A stretch of 64,000 bases of DNA from Labia minor (lineage: Eukaryota > Arthropoda > Insecta > Dermaptera > Spongiphoridae): positions 92,820,538 to 92,884,537 of the forward strand of contig OY720344.1 in the NCBI GenBank assembly GCA_963082975.1, written 5' to 3'. The position numbers and the translations under genes were made by a program. This document shows, in pieces, positions 35,570 through 47,636 of this stretch; positions within the stretch are counted from its first letter, which is position 1; every line of letters begins with the position of its first letter. The notes under the pieces are model-generated. The model was given only the letters and a program-made list of their open reading frames with translations. It had not been told where the DNA came from and did not search any database.

Positions 35570-37944
35570 CCATATTGAAAAATAATAATCAGTAAAAATC
35601 ATAGATTATGCTCAATTTTTATATTAATTTGTAAAAATGAGAATATATATTTTTTTAAATATATAAATAATATATATTTTAATTGTATTGCTAATTAATT
35701 GTACTATTATTATACATATACAATTGTGTAAAACAAATTTATTAACTAGTTCATTTTATTTCAGCTTCTAACCATTACCTTTTCGTAAATATTATCCTTT
35801 TTATCGTTTTTAATTATGCTGGCAATAAAAAAAAATTTCGTTCATTAGTTTAACACAGCCTCGGCGGATGAATAAAAAGACAATAAACAAACATTAGTCA
35901 ACCTACATTGAATTTGTTCATGGAAAATTGTAAGAAATAAATTTTTACATCATTTTTTTTTATTTATTTTCAATTTCTTACTTATAAATTTTTTTTTTTT
36001 TTAAACTATATTTTTTTGTTGGATACTGGATTCTTATAAAAAACAATTACTGAACTTTAAAAATACCTAATATTTTATTATTAATATCTATTCTTAATGA
36101 ATGAAAGAGTTTTAACAAAAAAAAATAAATAAATAAAAAAATTTTAAATTCTAATTTTGTACAAAGAAAACAAACAAAAAAAGAATAACTAGATTGAATT
36201 ATTGAAAACACCTAGAATATTTGTAATATTTCGAGCTGGCATACTGCGTAGAAGAATTTCTCTCGAAATTAATTTTTAATTTTTGGAGTGTGAATTCAAG
36301 AAGGATCCATTATCTTTCCTCATTTACAAGCATTTTATTCAATGGCATGCCAGAGTAAATTTGAGCAAAAAATGCAAAAAAGAGGAATTTCTACTCTTAA
36401 TAAAAATTAATAAGTATAATATATGATTATTATTGATTGATTTTTTTACAAAATATACAATTACCTATTAATAATACTTAAATAAAAAAGTTTTCTTAAA
36501 ATATGACTATTAATATAGGTAATATGGTTATAAAGAAATTGTTTAAATCATAATTTTAAGAAATTATTAAAATGAAAATTATTTATAATGAACTGAAAAT
36601 CGAAAATTTTTTATTATTCTCACTAAAATTGTTATTTTCACTAAAATTTAAGCGATTTGGTTTTTGATCAGGAGCCTTCTCAGCAAAAAATAACAATATT
36701 AGATCTTGAGAGTCTTTACAGTCTTGAAGAATATTCGTTTTCAACAAAATAACAACGTTTGAGTTCCTGATGAGGACTCTCTTCAGTGAAAAATAACAAT
36801 ATTAAGTCTTGGACTCACCGGGAGAGGCTTGATCATGCACAGAAACGTTGAAATTTTGATGAAAGTGAAAATAAAAGTATTATTTCTTTCTTTCCTTCAC
36901 TTCCTATTGGCTGCCTGCCTGTCGTCTTTCAATTCTTTATTCTAATCAATAGTATTCTAAAATTATTTATCTTTACCTTAAAGTGATGTAAGTTTATTTT
37001 ATTTTGTTAAATTTATTTTTCGTTAAATCAAAAAAAAAAAAAATTATTTCCCAAACGAAATTTAAAATATAAATATCTTTAATAATAAAAATCAAAAGAT
37101 GGGTCACTCAAGTAGAAAATTAAAAATATTGAATTGAAATGGAGTAGAAAGCTTTGGAAAATATTTTTAAGTTTCATTGATGAACATTAGGAAAAAGAAG
37201 TAAAAAATTTTCAAAGACGATCCGTTGCCTATTAAAGAATTCCATTCAAATTTTCAACCACCCTACAAAACAAGTTTTAGTTTTTTTTAACCATACCACT
37301 CAGACAAAAGAACGAAGCTAAAAATCAAATGCTATTCTTTTTTTATTTGAAAAAATTTATTCAGGGGAGAATTATATCAAAACACTTATGTCGTTTTAAA
37401 AGAAATGATACTTAAAAGTGAAGAGATAATAATTATAATATTTTCTAATACTTTCTCCAATATTTTCTTTTTATTTAAATATATTTTTTTTACTTCAGTA
37501 TCAAAAATAAAAATAACTGAATATATAGTTAGTCTAATTTAATATATATACTAATTATCAAATTTTTAAATTGATTTTCTCAAATATTAAATATTTTTTA
37601 TTGATGCTAATTAAATAAAATATTTATTATATTAATAGATTCCTTTATAAATATACAGATATTTATATAATAATTATTTTAATAAATATCAAATGGAGGA
37701 TAATAACAAATCTAGTTCATCTGCACTTGAGGAAATTTAATTTACAAGTGATGAATTGAATTGTTTATCAATTTTTCAATATATCTAATATAATAAGAGG
37801 ATTGGGGGATTTTCCAATTGATTATCTTTGCAAAACACTTCTTTAATTGTGTTAAAAATTTATTTATAAATTATACAAAACCGTGAATATTTACATATAT
37901 AATTTTATTTATTTCTGCTCTGTAATTATTATCTATATTCTTTT
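35570..37944. other. A+T-rich intergenic
   Basis: No gene. Contains the Penelope-like scrap listed separately. Confidence 0.5.
36650..36880 (+). mobile_element. Penelope-like terminal-repeat fossil, possibly duplicated
   Basis: Two related blocks: TTTTTGATCAGGAGCCTTCT with CAGCAAAAAATAACAATATT (about 36659-36702), and AGTTCCTGATGAGGACTCTC with TTCAGTGAAAAATAACAATA (about 36761-36812), followed by CACAGAAACGTTGAAATTTT near 36838. 'CTGATGAG ... GAAA' and 'GAAACGTT' are hallmarks of Penelope-like termini and their hammerhead motif, here only partly kept. No reverse transcriptase nearby. Confidence 0.4.
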
Positions 37945-38596
37945 TACCGACCGACGATAGTAAGGGAGGTATTGTTTTCACACCAAATTTCACATGTGGA
38001 GATTTTTACATATCTCCACGAATCATGCATTTTCTAAACAGAAAAAAGTATTTTTAGCATGATGTCTGTCCGTCCGTCCGTCTGTCCGTCTGTCCGTCCG
38101 TCCGTCCGTCCGTATAGATGTGTACAGCCTGAACGGCTCAACCGATTTTGATGAAATTTGGTATATTTACTTAATGCATCAGTGGGATGAATTGATCAAC
38201 TTTTGGTGCAATTCCGGAAACCGGAAGTGGTAGTATTAGCGATCGACGATAGGAAGGAAAGGGTTATTTTCACACCAAAGGAGATTTTTTTATATATCAC
38301 CACGAATCATGCACTTTGTATTGGTTTTATCGTCGAGAAAAATCATATTTATTAGTTTTTTCTTGATTTAAAATTATTTTACGTCATCCAGCCATTCATG
38401 ACGTCACAGCCTGGTCTTGCATATATATTATAAATAAAATAAAATTAAAAATGTTTATATTTATTATTTATGTATCCATATCTGTTTTTTATTACATTAA
38501 TAGATATATTAAAATTATTTGAAATTGTTTCTGTAGCTGGAAATTAATTTATTTCAAACCGTAGGTCGGTTCGGACCTGGCCACAGGTCAACTTAT
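37945..38596 (+). repeat. family A, copy 7 (652 bp)
   Basis: Full length, with the longest CCGT/CTGT tetranucleotide tract in the window (about 38062-38113). It is nearly identical to copy 2 outside that tract, sharing its deletion and substitutions. Subterminal repeat slightly changed on the 3' side (CCGTAGGTCGGT). One TGACGTCA intact. Confidence 0.9.
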
Positions 38597-40737
38597 TTTA
38601 ATCGTAACCAAATAAGATTGTCCAAAATAAATAATAATAATAATTCAATTTTATTATTATTATTCTCATCTATATAATAGTTTAATGAAATTTTATTATT
38701 GTTTTATTAAAGTTAACTTCTTTAACCCACTAATTAAAAGGAGAAACAATATTTGTAAAAAAATACCTATAATATTATTTCAACAAATTTTATTTTAAAT
38801 TGTATAAAAATAATTTCACTTTTGTTGAAACTATTGCCAGAAATAATCAAATATTTTATTTACAATTCTATAATAATTCTTTTTGGCATTCGGATTTTTA
38901 TGTAAACGGAAGAATATATATATATATATTTTATTATGCGGGAGATGTTCAATATAATTTATACGACAGAGAAAAAAAGAATAATGTGAATGGTTGGGGA
39001 GGGTAAATGGGTAGGGGGTTAGATTAATGAACTTGTTGGTAAACTTGACTAGGCCTATCGGATTGGTTCCCGAAGGGGCAAGAGTTCGGGTCGATATGTT
39101 CGCCTTCAGTTCAGGCCACCAGCACAGCCCGTTTTGAAACTGCATCGGCCGCATCCCTTGAACCGAGTGGTCAAGCTCCTTGGTGGACGGCCTCCAGATC
39201 CACATAGCCAGATCTAATGTATCTTATGAAGTTAGTCACACAGACAGCGACGCGGCGTGACCTTCGCCCTGCGATGACTTTGCTTCAAGGTCACGTCGCT
39301 GCCGCCAGGGTGGAAGAAAGTCAACGAACATCGAGGGAAGGTAGAGAGAGAGAGAAAAAAAAAATATCCACCTCTATGTCTGAAACTAGACAACTAGAAT
39401 CCTCTTCAGTGAACATCCCCTACATAAGAGAGGGGAGTAAAATTAGATGAACCCCCCACCCCTCTTTTGATATGCCGGGTATCAAAACCGATCAAAGAAA
39501 TAGAGAAGAAAATCCAGCTGCTTCGATCCAACTAATCTATTACGCAAGAGGCGTCAATAAGCACCGAAAATATAGGAGGATTATGTCATGCTTCCATGTG
39601 AGTGACTTTCATATTCGGTCACCGGAATGAACAAAAATCGGTTTACAATTTGACATCTGATCATTTTTAACCAGGAAGTAAAAAAAAAATTTACCTTATT
39701 TTAATTAAAACATTCTGAACATATATTTTTAATTATTATTTATATTTATTATTATCATTATTATATATTATTATTTTATAATTATTAAAATATCACAGTT
39801 ATAATTAATTTCTTTTTCAAATTCAAAAACAAAAAAAAAACAACATATAAATATATATAAATAAATATATGTTACTTAATATTTAATATTTACATGCTTG
39901 AATTAAAGTATGTGTTTGACGAAAAACACTTATATAAGATTCAATCACAAAAAAGACAAAATTAAAAAGTCTAGTATGCTTAATAAAAATACTTAATAAA
40001 TTTATTATCATTTGAAATTAATTATAATAATATTTAGACTAAGAATTAAAATAAAATTAAAACATTATAATTACATTAAATTTATAATTAATAATCATTC
40101 AAAAATTTATTTTTATATAATATATTACAATTAAAATAAATTTAAATATTAATGAAAAATTTTGCATTATAAGAATAAATTTAAAAAAGGTAGAATCCTA
40201 ATATCATATACAATAAGATGATTTAATAATTATATTTAAATAATTTATTAATTAAGAGTGATATGTAAAAATGAAAAAATTCAACGAAGACAAATTTATT
40301 TTTGTTATTATAAACAAAACACCGCCTATATCGGTAAACATATGTTTTCAAGGATAATGACAGGTACTTAACTTCATTTCGGCAATCAAAATAATGAACA
40401 ATTTAAATACAAAAATGAAATGAAAAATAAAAATCCAATATAAAATATGTCATATAAAATAAATAATTATTATAGATATAAGATACTCCCTATTCCGTGT
40501 GTATTAAATATATTAAATTTATTGTTATTATCAGAGTGATTGATAAAAAAATGAAATATTATATGAATGTATTATATTATCTTTTTAAATTAAATATTTT
40601 ATAATTAAAAAAATAAAATGGGTTTTTTTATTTTCCTTAAAATACTTTCGTTAAATTAGATTGATTTTTGTTTTTTTGGGTCATGTTTATATTGTTGTTG
40701 TTTATTTGAGGGATGAAATAACAAATGACATCGATTG
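38597..40737. other. A+T-rich intergenic with a balanced-composition island
   Basis: Apart from the island at 39005-39440, nothing recognisable. Confidence 0.5.
39005..39440. other. unique island, possible exon or regulatory DNA
   Basis: About 430 bp of balanced composition with no second copy in the window. On the minus strand an open frame runs through 39205-38831 beginning MWIWRPSTKELDHSVQGMRP; its first ~60 residues use mixed codons, but the rest is low-complexity and I recognise no family. GCGACGCGGCGTGACCTT and AAGGTCACGTCGCTGC form an imperfect inverted repeat (about 39247-39303). The right arm contains TCAAGGTCA, the extended half-site bound by FTZ-F1/ERR-type nuclear receptors. Function unproven. 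Confidence 0.3.
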
Positions 40738-41110
40738 GTTACATACCGTGATGTTTGCGTGTTGTCAGAGCATGCTTTCCTTGTCGAGGAGGTGAAATCC
40801 TTATTGGAAAATAAATACGGGAGGGTGACTTGTGTAGGTGGGCGTAGGTGTCAGTGCGAAACACGTGGCTATAACGGCGGCTGGTAACGAAATGTCACTT
40901 GGCGCTTGCTCCCTCGGTCAGCTGTGCTCGTCGGAGTCCCACAAGCGACTACTGACGGCTCACGAGAGGCCTGTTTCGGCTTTGACGTCGAGAGCCGGCC
41001 GGTCGTCGTCGCCGCGGCTGCCAACCTGACGGGCGCGGCATACCCCCTCGTCCCCGGGGCGCACGCGCTCCCGGGATTTATCAATGAATCGCGGCCCCTT
41101 CTATTTGTAC
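40738..41110. other. GC- and CpG-rich island; possible promoter or coding exon
   Basis: An abrupt island, mostly G+C between about 40850 and 41095, with dense CpG (GTCGTCGTCGCCGCGGC, CCCCGGGGCGCACGCGC). All three longest frames stay open, as expected in GC-rich DNA. The most protein-like is + strand through 41100 (residues such as ACFGFDVESRPVVVAAAANL and YPLVPGAHALPGFINESRP), with GC-rich third positions, ending near a possible donor CAG then GTCTAC. I recognise no family. It may be a CpG-rich promoter/first exon, an isolated coding exon, or foreign DNA. Confidence 0.35.
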
Positions 41111-41532
41111 AGGTCTACTTAACGAGTTCCCAAAACAAAAACAAATCCAAATCGAATCGCTTCCTTGTCCAAATTATTATTTGGATCTTATTTTGATGGA
41201 CCAATTTATAATCATCTGAACTTATATATTAAACTCCATCTCGGTGGGGGGGATGTTTTTCTTTCTCTGATAAAGAGGCAACAGGTTCTTTCACAGGTAA
41301 ATCAATTGATCTTGAATAATTGTAATTACTTGTAGAATAATTTGTAGTAACAAATGAGTACTGAGGTAATTTACAAGTTAATCAAAACAATAATTATAAA
41401 ATTAGTTTTAATTTTTGGAACCAAATCTTAGATAAATTAAATCGCTAATAATCACTTTTAATAGTAAAGTTTTAATATTCCAAATTAGCTTATATATAAG
41501 TAAAGAGAGATTAATAAAATTATATTATAAGA
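41111..41532. other. A+T-rich spacer
   Basis: No gene seen. Confidence 0.6.
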
Positions 41533-41724
41533 CAGTGATTCTCAACCTTTTTTTTACCGCGGCACATTTTTAACGGTTTAAAAAGAAAAAGATAAGTGTA
41601 AAAGTTTACCATATTGAAAAAAAGTGGTCCCAAAAACGGTTTATTGGAAAAATGTCTAAAATGTTTAAGAGCCTCATAACCTCGCGGCACACTAGTGTCG
41701 CGGCACAGTGGTTGAGAATCACTG
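41533..41724. mobile_element. hAT MITE, 192 bp, perfect target duplication
   Basis: Ends CAGTGATTCTCAACC and GGTTGAGAATCACTG are perfect 15-bp inverted repeats. The octamer TTATAAGA flanks both sides exactly (41525-41532 and 41725-41732). Subterminal CGCGGCACA motifs occur at both ends, as in many hAT MITEs. No coding capacity. Perfect ends and duplication indicate a comparatively young insertion. Confidence 0.92.
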
Positions 41725-41732
41725 TTATAAGA

Positions 41733-44700
41733 TAATATAGAAAACTTTATCTTAATTTAATACACAAACATTTGTTTTAATAATTGATTATAACAATTTT
41801 CTTTCTGTAATCAATAAATTGTCGAAAATAATTTCCATTACAAATTAAACCGAGAATCTAACTCTAATCTTCTATCCTTCCTATATAGATTGTACTTTTT
41901 CCACTCAAAACAGCGCAGAGTGATTTTAGTATCGAATTCATGTTTCTACCGGTTTCTCCAGAAATTCTATTTTGCGCATTCACGATACAAAAGTTACTCA
42001 GAATTATTATGTTATGTTAAAGAACTCTAGTAAATCATAAACTAATAATAATAAAAAAATATTATAATAAATAATAAAAAAATAAATAAATAAAATTATA
42101 CAAATAATTTAGAAACGAAGTCCAGGAGGGCATCTAAAACGTCAATCGAACTTAACAAAAATATCCAAGTTCTTGTAATTTATAATTTATTAAAAACAAT
42201 ATTAAATATATAAAATATTAAAATATAAAATACAAAAGATTGTAACTGACCCGAAAGTCAACAAAAACTTAAAGAGGGCACTATTTTAAAATGATTTGAA
42301 AATTCTCTTCTTCAATGTTATATGATGTGATGATTTTAAAATTACACCACCGAAATTCGTCTAAACTCAAACCCACTATATTCGATTCAAATAAGGAAAC
42401 TTTCCTAAATTATACAAGGTCGATCAAAACTCAAATATTTTTTTGTAGCATCTTAATAGATATGATTCCACAAACTAAAGAAATTTATCAAATATTATTT
42501 AAAAAAAAAAAATCTAAACTAGAAGGTTAAAAAGAGAAGAGATCTTCTAGTAAATACAACTTAACAAATCATATAGAATATATTTATTTTCTTATTTATA
42601 TTAAGAAAAAAGATTGCATAATAATCAGGAGAATTGTTATGTTAGGAAATGTTTTATGTTTAATTTAAATCACCCAACATTTTATTTATACTACTATATA
42701 TCAATCCAAACACATTCTAGAAAATGAAATTCCTCTTTCAGATTAGTCACCGTAAAAGAGAATTCCCCTTTTATTAAGGGCAAGGGTGTTTTAGATAGAA
42801 AGAGAGAGAGAGAGAGTGACGTATTTAATGATTCCTAGAACTAGATAAAAACCCCTTTTTATAGAATATATGTTTGAATGAAATTAAAAGAATATATAAC
42901 AATATATATTTATATATATATATTATATGAATGATAAATATACATCATTTTAGAACGGAAAAAATAAACTAATATAAATACTCTTATACATTTTATATTA
43001 TAAATATAAATTGGTTAATTTATGCTTTTATACACATATAGAGTTTTAAACTATAATAATATGAATATAAACAAAAATTATAAAAAAAATAACGTTCTTC
43101 TCATAGACTAAAAAGAATCAAATAAATTCTCTAAAGCCTGACAAAGTTTATGGATGAATTGCTTCATAATCAACGAAAATCGTTGGGCGCATTTGAAAAT
43201 TCAAATATTAAAACAATAAATCTATAATTACGTTAAAATTAATTAATTATAATTCACTTATATTTCTTCCATACCTTCTAGGAATCCATTAAAATATATA
43301 TAAAAATTTTAAAAAGTCTATCTCAATTTAAAGTTGTAGAAAAATCGATTTCAATTTGTGATAACAGCGAACAGACAGACAGACATGAAGCGAAAGTGAT
43401 AAAAATGTTATAAAAACGTTATAAAAATAAATAGATCATAAAAATTAGGATTTGAAAATGAAAACTTTTTTAAGTGGAGATTTTAAAAAGGAAGGGTGGG
43501 CAAATAATACATTCCATTAGTTTTCATTTGATTGTTTTTTTTTTAATTTTATTACAAAGACAGTTATCAAAAGATATATTGTAATGTTTTTTTTATTTTG
43601 AATAGAATAGGGTTACATTAAAAAAAATCTTATTATTGATTATTTATTAAAAAAAAAATATAAAATTCAAAATTATATTTAATTTATTAATATAGTTTTA
43701 ATGATATAATTTATGGGACTCGTATATATATTAGAGTCCCCAAAATGCCTTGGGGTGCGGTTCTATAAATTTAATATATATATACACACTCTGACCCTTC
43801 AGAATTAAAATAAATGCAAAATAGTTTTCAATTTTTTTCTAATTAATTATTTTAAATAATATTGCCTTGGAATCTTATATAAATATAATAAATCAGACCG
43901 AATTGTATTTTAAATATCAATTATTAATAATTATTAATTCTAATTTAATATCTACAACAAAATGACATAATATTTCACAATATTTGATAACTTGTTCCAA
44001 AAAAAAAACATTTCAACGCACTTGTTCCTTAAGTCATGTATACAACATTTCAAGGTCTTTGTTTTAATTCGTCTATCTTAGTAATTATATTTTAAAAGTT
44101 CATATAATAAAATAATAATAAATTATTAACATAAAAAATCAATGACAATTTAATATTGGAAAAATTAACTAATTAAAATTTATTAAAAATTTATTTTCTA
44201 TTTCATTATTAATTTTAATTATTTCACTTTTTTTATAAAATAAACATAATATCTTTACCTATTTATATAAAAAAATATTAACAAAATTGTATTCTTTAAA
44301 TATCCTATTTATACAATATTACAATTAGATTTTCGAAAGCGGCAAAATATTATATGACATAATAAAAGTTGAAGGTAAGATGAAATTTAGCCATGTTATC
44401 AGGCAAAGTAAATCTAAGGCTAAGTTGAAAAAGGAAACGAATAATTTGATGATGATGTCATTTGTCATCTAAAGGACCTCATATAATGACGATTCTTTAA
44501 TTTTGGACTTATCTTCTTTGCTTTCAAAAAGGAGATATCATTTTGTTTTGATTTTTCCACCAACACCTATTCTCACGTAATTATTAAAATATCATTAATA
44601 ATTTTAACTTTAAAAAAAAAAGGTTTTATTAATTTTTTATTAAAATAATTTAGAAAATAAAAATATATATAATTAATTATCTTTTTATATTTATAGTATG

Positions 44701-44949
44701 AATACAAAATAATTTACTTATTTATATTTATTTATTTATTTTATTAAATTGTACAGATCCATTACGTTCATTTCTTTTTTAATTATATTATTTTAATACA
44801 AATGGATTTGGATTTTGTTTATTTATTTATATTTGTTGTAATCATTTTGTATTTTGTTTTATGATTTATATAATATCATTCAATAATTATAAAAGATAAG
44901 TTTTTCGGTTGGATATGGTTGCCCAAAGTCTAGGCGCATATACTATTAA
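41733..44949. other. A+T-rich intergenic
   Basis: No gene. The stretch at about 43300-43400 ends in AACAGACAGACAGACATGAA and looks like the end of an old dispersed repeat of the family E type. The open frame at 42315-42530 has no recognisable motif. Confidence 0.5.
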
Positions 44950-45640
44950 GTTAATAATAGGCCGGGAAAAAAAGACTTTTCTGTGGCGTATATTGTGACT
45001 GACAATGAAAAAAGAATCTACTACGTTAATCCCAAGTGCAAAAAGTCATAGGTTAGTATGTGGAGAGCCATCCACATCGACACCGAAGAGGAATAGTCAT
45101 GACCATAACGTTTTGCTCAGCATATGGTGGGATCACCGAAAGATAGTATTACGAGCTGGTAATATCTAATTTTACTGCAACTGCAGATGTCTACCGACGT
45201 CAACTAAATAAATTGAACAGAATTTTGGTGCAAAAATACCAGAAATAGTGAGAGACAAACGCAAAGTCAATCTCTTACATGACATGCGTTTCAAGAGTTT
45301 TGAAGAATACACTGATGAACCTCGAATGAAGAGTTCTGGTGAGTACGGTGACACCCACCGTTCTCACCAGACATAGCGCCTTCTGATTACAACTTGTTCA
45401 AATGGCTTGGCTGGCACACAAATGCTGAAGAAGTGCAAAGATGGATCGATGTCTACCGACGCCAAACCAACACCGTTCTTTCGACATGGTATTGCTTTAA
45501 TTTTGTGATTCTTGTTGAACGATTTAGAATTTTCATCGGTGATTCGTCTGAATTTAAATATTATAGTAAGATTATAAATTCTCACAGTTTTTACTTAACT
45601 TGCTTCATCGATGTCAAAAAAAATTATGTTTAATTTTTAA
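44950..45640 (+). mobile_element. mariner transposase relic (mauritiana-like branch)
   Basis: Pieces in several frames match a mariner transposase in order: YIVTDNEKRIYY near 44988 (catalytic 'TGDE' block, altered), GEPSTSTPKRNSHDHNVLLS and IWWD near 45063-45135, YRRQLNKLNRILVQKYQK near 45190-45245, LLHDMRF near 45276 (usual 'LLHDNAR'), FSPDIAPSDYNLFKWLGWHT near 45362-45420 (the third catalytic Asp is kept), EEVQRWIDV, then FFRHGIAL near 45478. There are at least three frame changes and several stops. No clear inverted ends found. It belongs to a different mariner branch from the element at 46470. Confidence 0.85.
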
Positions 45641-46467
45641 ACTTTGAAATGACTAAAATAGCGAATTTTCAAAATGAATGTATCTAAAGTACTTTGAAAT
45701 TTTTTTTTTATTAATAATAACTAATGCTTATACATCATTTATAACAAGATGAATATGTAAAATCTATGATTGATATTGATAATAATTTTAATAATAAAAT
45801 GAAATGCTCGCATCAGATTTATCTATAATAAATCTGTTGAATTTTTTTAAATAATATGTTTTTGCTTCTCCCCTTTATTAATTATTTATACATTTACATT
45901 ACTATTATAATATACATTATTTTATTTTTATCTTAAATAATATTATAAATAAATATAAATTGTATTTTGTTTTAGGAAAGTGTCGAGCAAGTTTATACAT
46001 TTTTCACATTTGTGTTTTTTATATTTTTTTTTAGAATATACTGTCATGTTTTAAGTTATATATTTAGATATCTTGTACCATGGCGCTTGTAAGTAATATA
46101 CCAACAATGATTAAATCATCTTTTTTGTTTTATAAATGACTTTGATGGTAAAAGTGAAGTTTATTAACATTCTCTATAACAAAACAATTTGATACATTTT
46201 TAAAGATAGAAAGTTATTAATGATTAAATAAGAATGAAAAAGTAAAATATTATAAACATAAAATACATTAATTTAGATGTTAAATTAAACGAATTTCCAA
46301 TGTAAACGATACAAACTGTGTAAAATATTATGCAATGATTTAAAATTGTCAACTTGCAAATTGTTAATCATCCAATTAACAATTCCAACAAATTAAAATT
46401 TCTTAAACGGCCTGAATTCTTGAAACATAAAATAAATCTACCCAAAAGCAACTCAGAATGTTTATAA
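45641..46467. other. A+T-rich spacer
   Basis: No gene recognised. Confidence 0.6.
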
Positions 46468-46469
46468 TA

Positions 46470-47636
46470 GGTTGGGGAAAAAGTAATCCATTATTTTGCC
46501 GGTACATCGCGTTAGTGATTCACAGCTTCTGTTCTCTCGACTCTACAATCTTAAATTTTTGTTCATTGTCAGGTAAATAAAACACTTTACCTTATTTTGT
46601 TTGGTGCAATTAGCTGTTAGTTACAGAGGGCTAAAAATGGAGCTCAACAAACAGAAAATTAGGTACATTTTACAGTTTTTTTCGATAAAGGGGAGAATGC
46701 AAGCCAGCTGGCTGAAATTGTTAACAGTGTTTATGGTGAAGGCACTATAACAGCTAATCATGTTCAGTTCTTGCAGCTTAGGCAGGCCCGTCGTTGAAAA
46801 TGCCGACATCCAAATTGACCGGCATGTTAGGAGTTGAAGATCGACTACAAAACGGTTTTAAACTATTTGCACAAAGCTTAATTCAGAAAGAAGCTCGATG
46901 TTTGGGTTCCACACCAGCTAACCCTAAAAAACATCATGGATCGAATCATCTGCGAAGCCTTGATCAAACGTAATGAAATTCAGCCATTTCTCAAACGGAT
47001 GGTGACTGGTGATGAGAAATGGGTCACATACGACAATATAGTGAGAAAAAGATCGTGGTCAAAGCGCGGGGAAACAGCTCAACCTTCCTGGCCTTTAGAC
47101 CAAACCAGGTATTTGGTGGGACTGGAAGGGAATAATTCATTATGAGCTGCTCCCATATGAACAAAGACTGAATTCGGGTCTTTACTGCCAACAACTGGAC
47201 CGTTTGAAGCTAGCGATCGACCAGAAACGACCAGGATTGGCGAACAGAAGAGGTATTGTGTTCCTCCATGACAACGCCAGGCCACATACTTTAGTAGTGA
47301 TTCACCAGAAACTCAGGGAGCTTGGTTGGGAAGTCCTAATGCATCCACCTTACAGTCCGGACCTAGTACCAAGCGACTACCATCTTTTTCTTTCATTACA
47401 AAATTTCCTTAGCGAAAAAAATTAGGATCAAGACAAGATTGCGAAAATCGACTTTTAGAGTTTTTTGCCACTAAGAAACAAGACTTTTAGAGAGAGAGAG
47501 ATTATGAAGCTACCTCTAAAATGGCAAGAAATTGTTGAACAAAACGGTACTTATTTGACCTAAATCGGACAATCCAAACTATGTTAATTAAACTAATAAA
47601 TTCCATCCAAAAATAATGAATACTTTTTCCCCAACT
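46470..47636 (+). mobile_element. mariner element, 1167 bp, decayed
   Basis: TA target duplications at 46468-46469 and 47637-47638. Inverted ends GTTGGGGAAAAAGTA (left) and TACTTTTTCCCCAAC (right). The transposase starts at 46637 (MELNKQKIRYILQFF), with an N-terminal helix-turn-helix in shifted frame (ASQLAEIVNSVYGEGTITAN). Then comes a deletion, KKLDVWVPHQLT-type linker residues in broken form, an open block 46936-47145 with FLKRMVTGDEKWVTYDN (first catalytic Asp), and 47204-47425 with HDNARPH (second) and PPYSPDLVPSDYHLF (third); 34 residues separate the last two, the DD34D spacing of mariner. At least three frame breaks and about 150 bp missing compared with a ~1.3-kb element. Inactive. 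Confidence 0.93.

Noticed and set aside
11301-38596. Family A as canonical Helitron (5' TC, 3' CTRR)
   Set aside because: The ends read TACC... and ...CTTATT, without TC or CTRR termini. The HINE/Helentron type fits better, but this is not proven.
38831-39205. 124-residue minus-strand open frame
   Set aside because: Only the first half lies in balanced sequence; the C-terminal half is translated simple A+T sequence. Kept only as part of an island, not as a gene.
44895-45700. Inverted ends for the mariner relic
   Set aside because: Candidates such as GGCCGGGAAAAAAAGAC on the left have no inverted partner on the right; boundaries left approximate.
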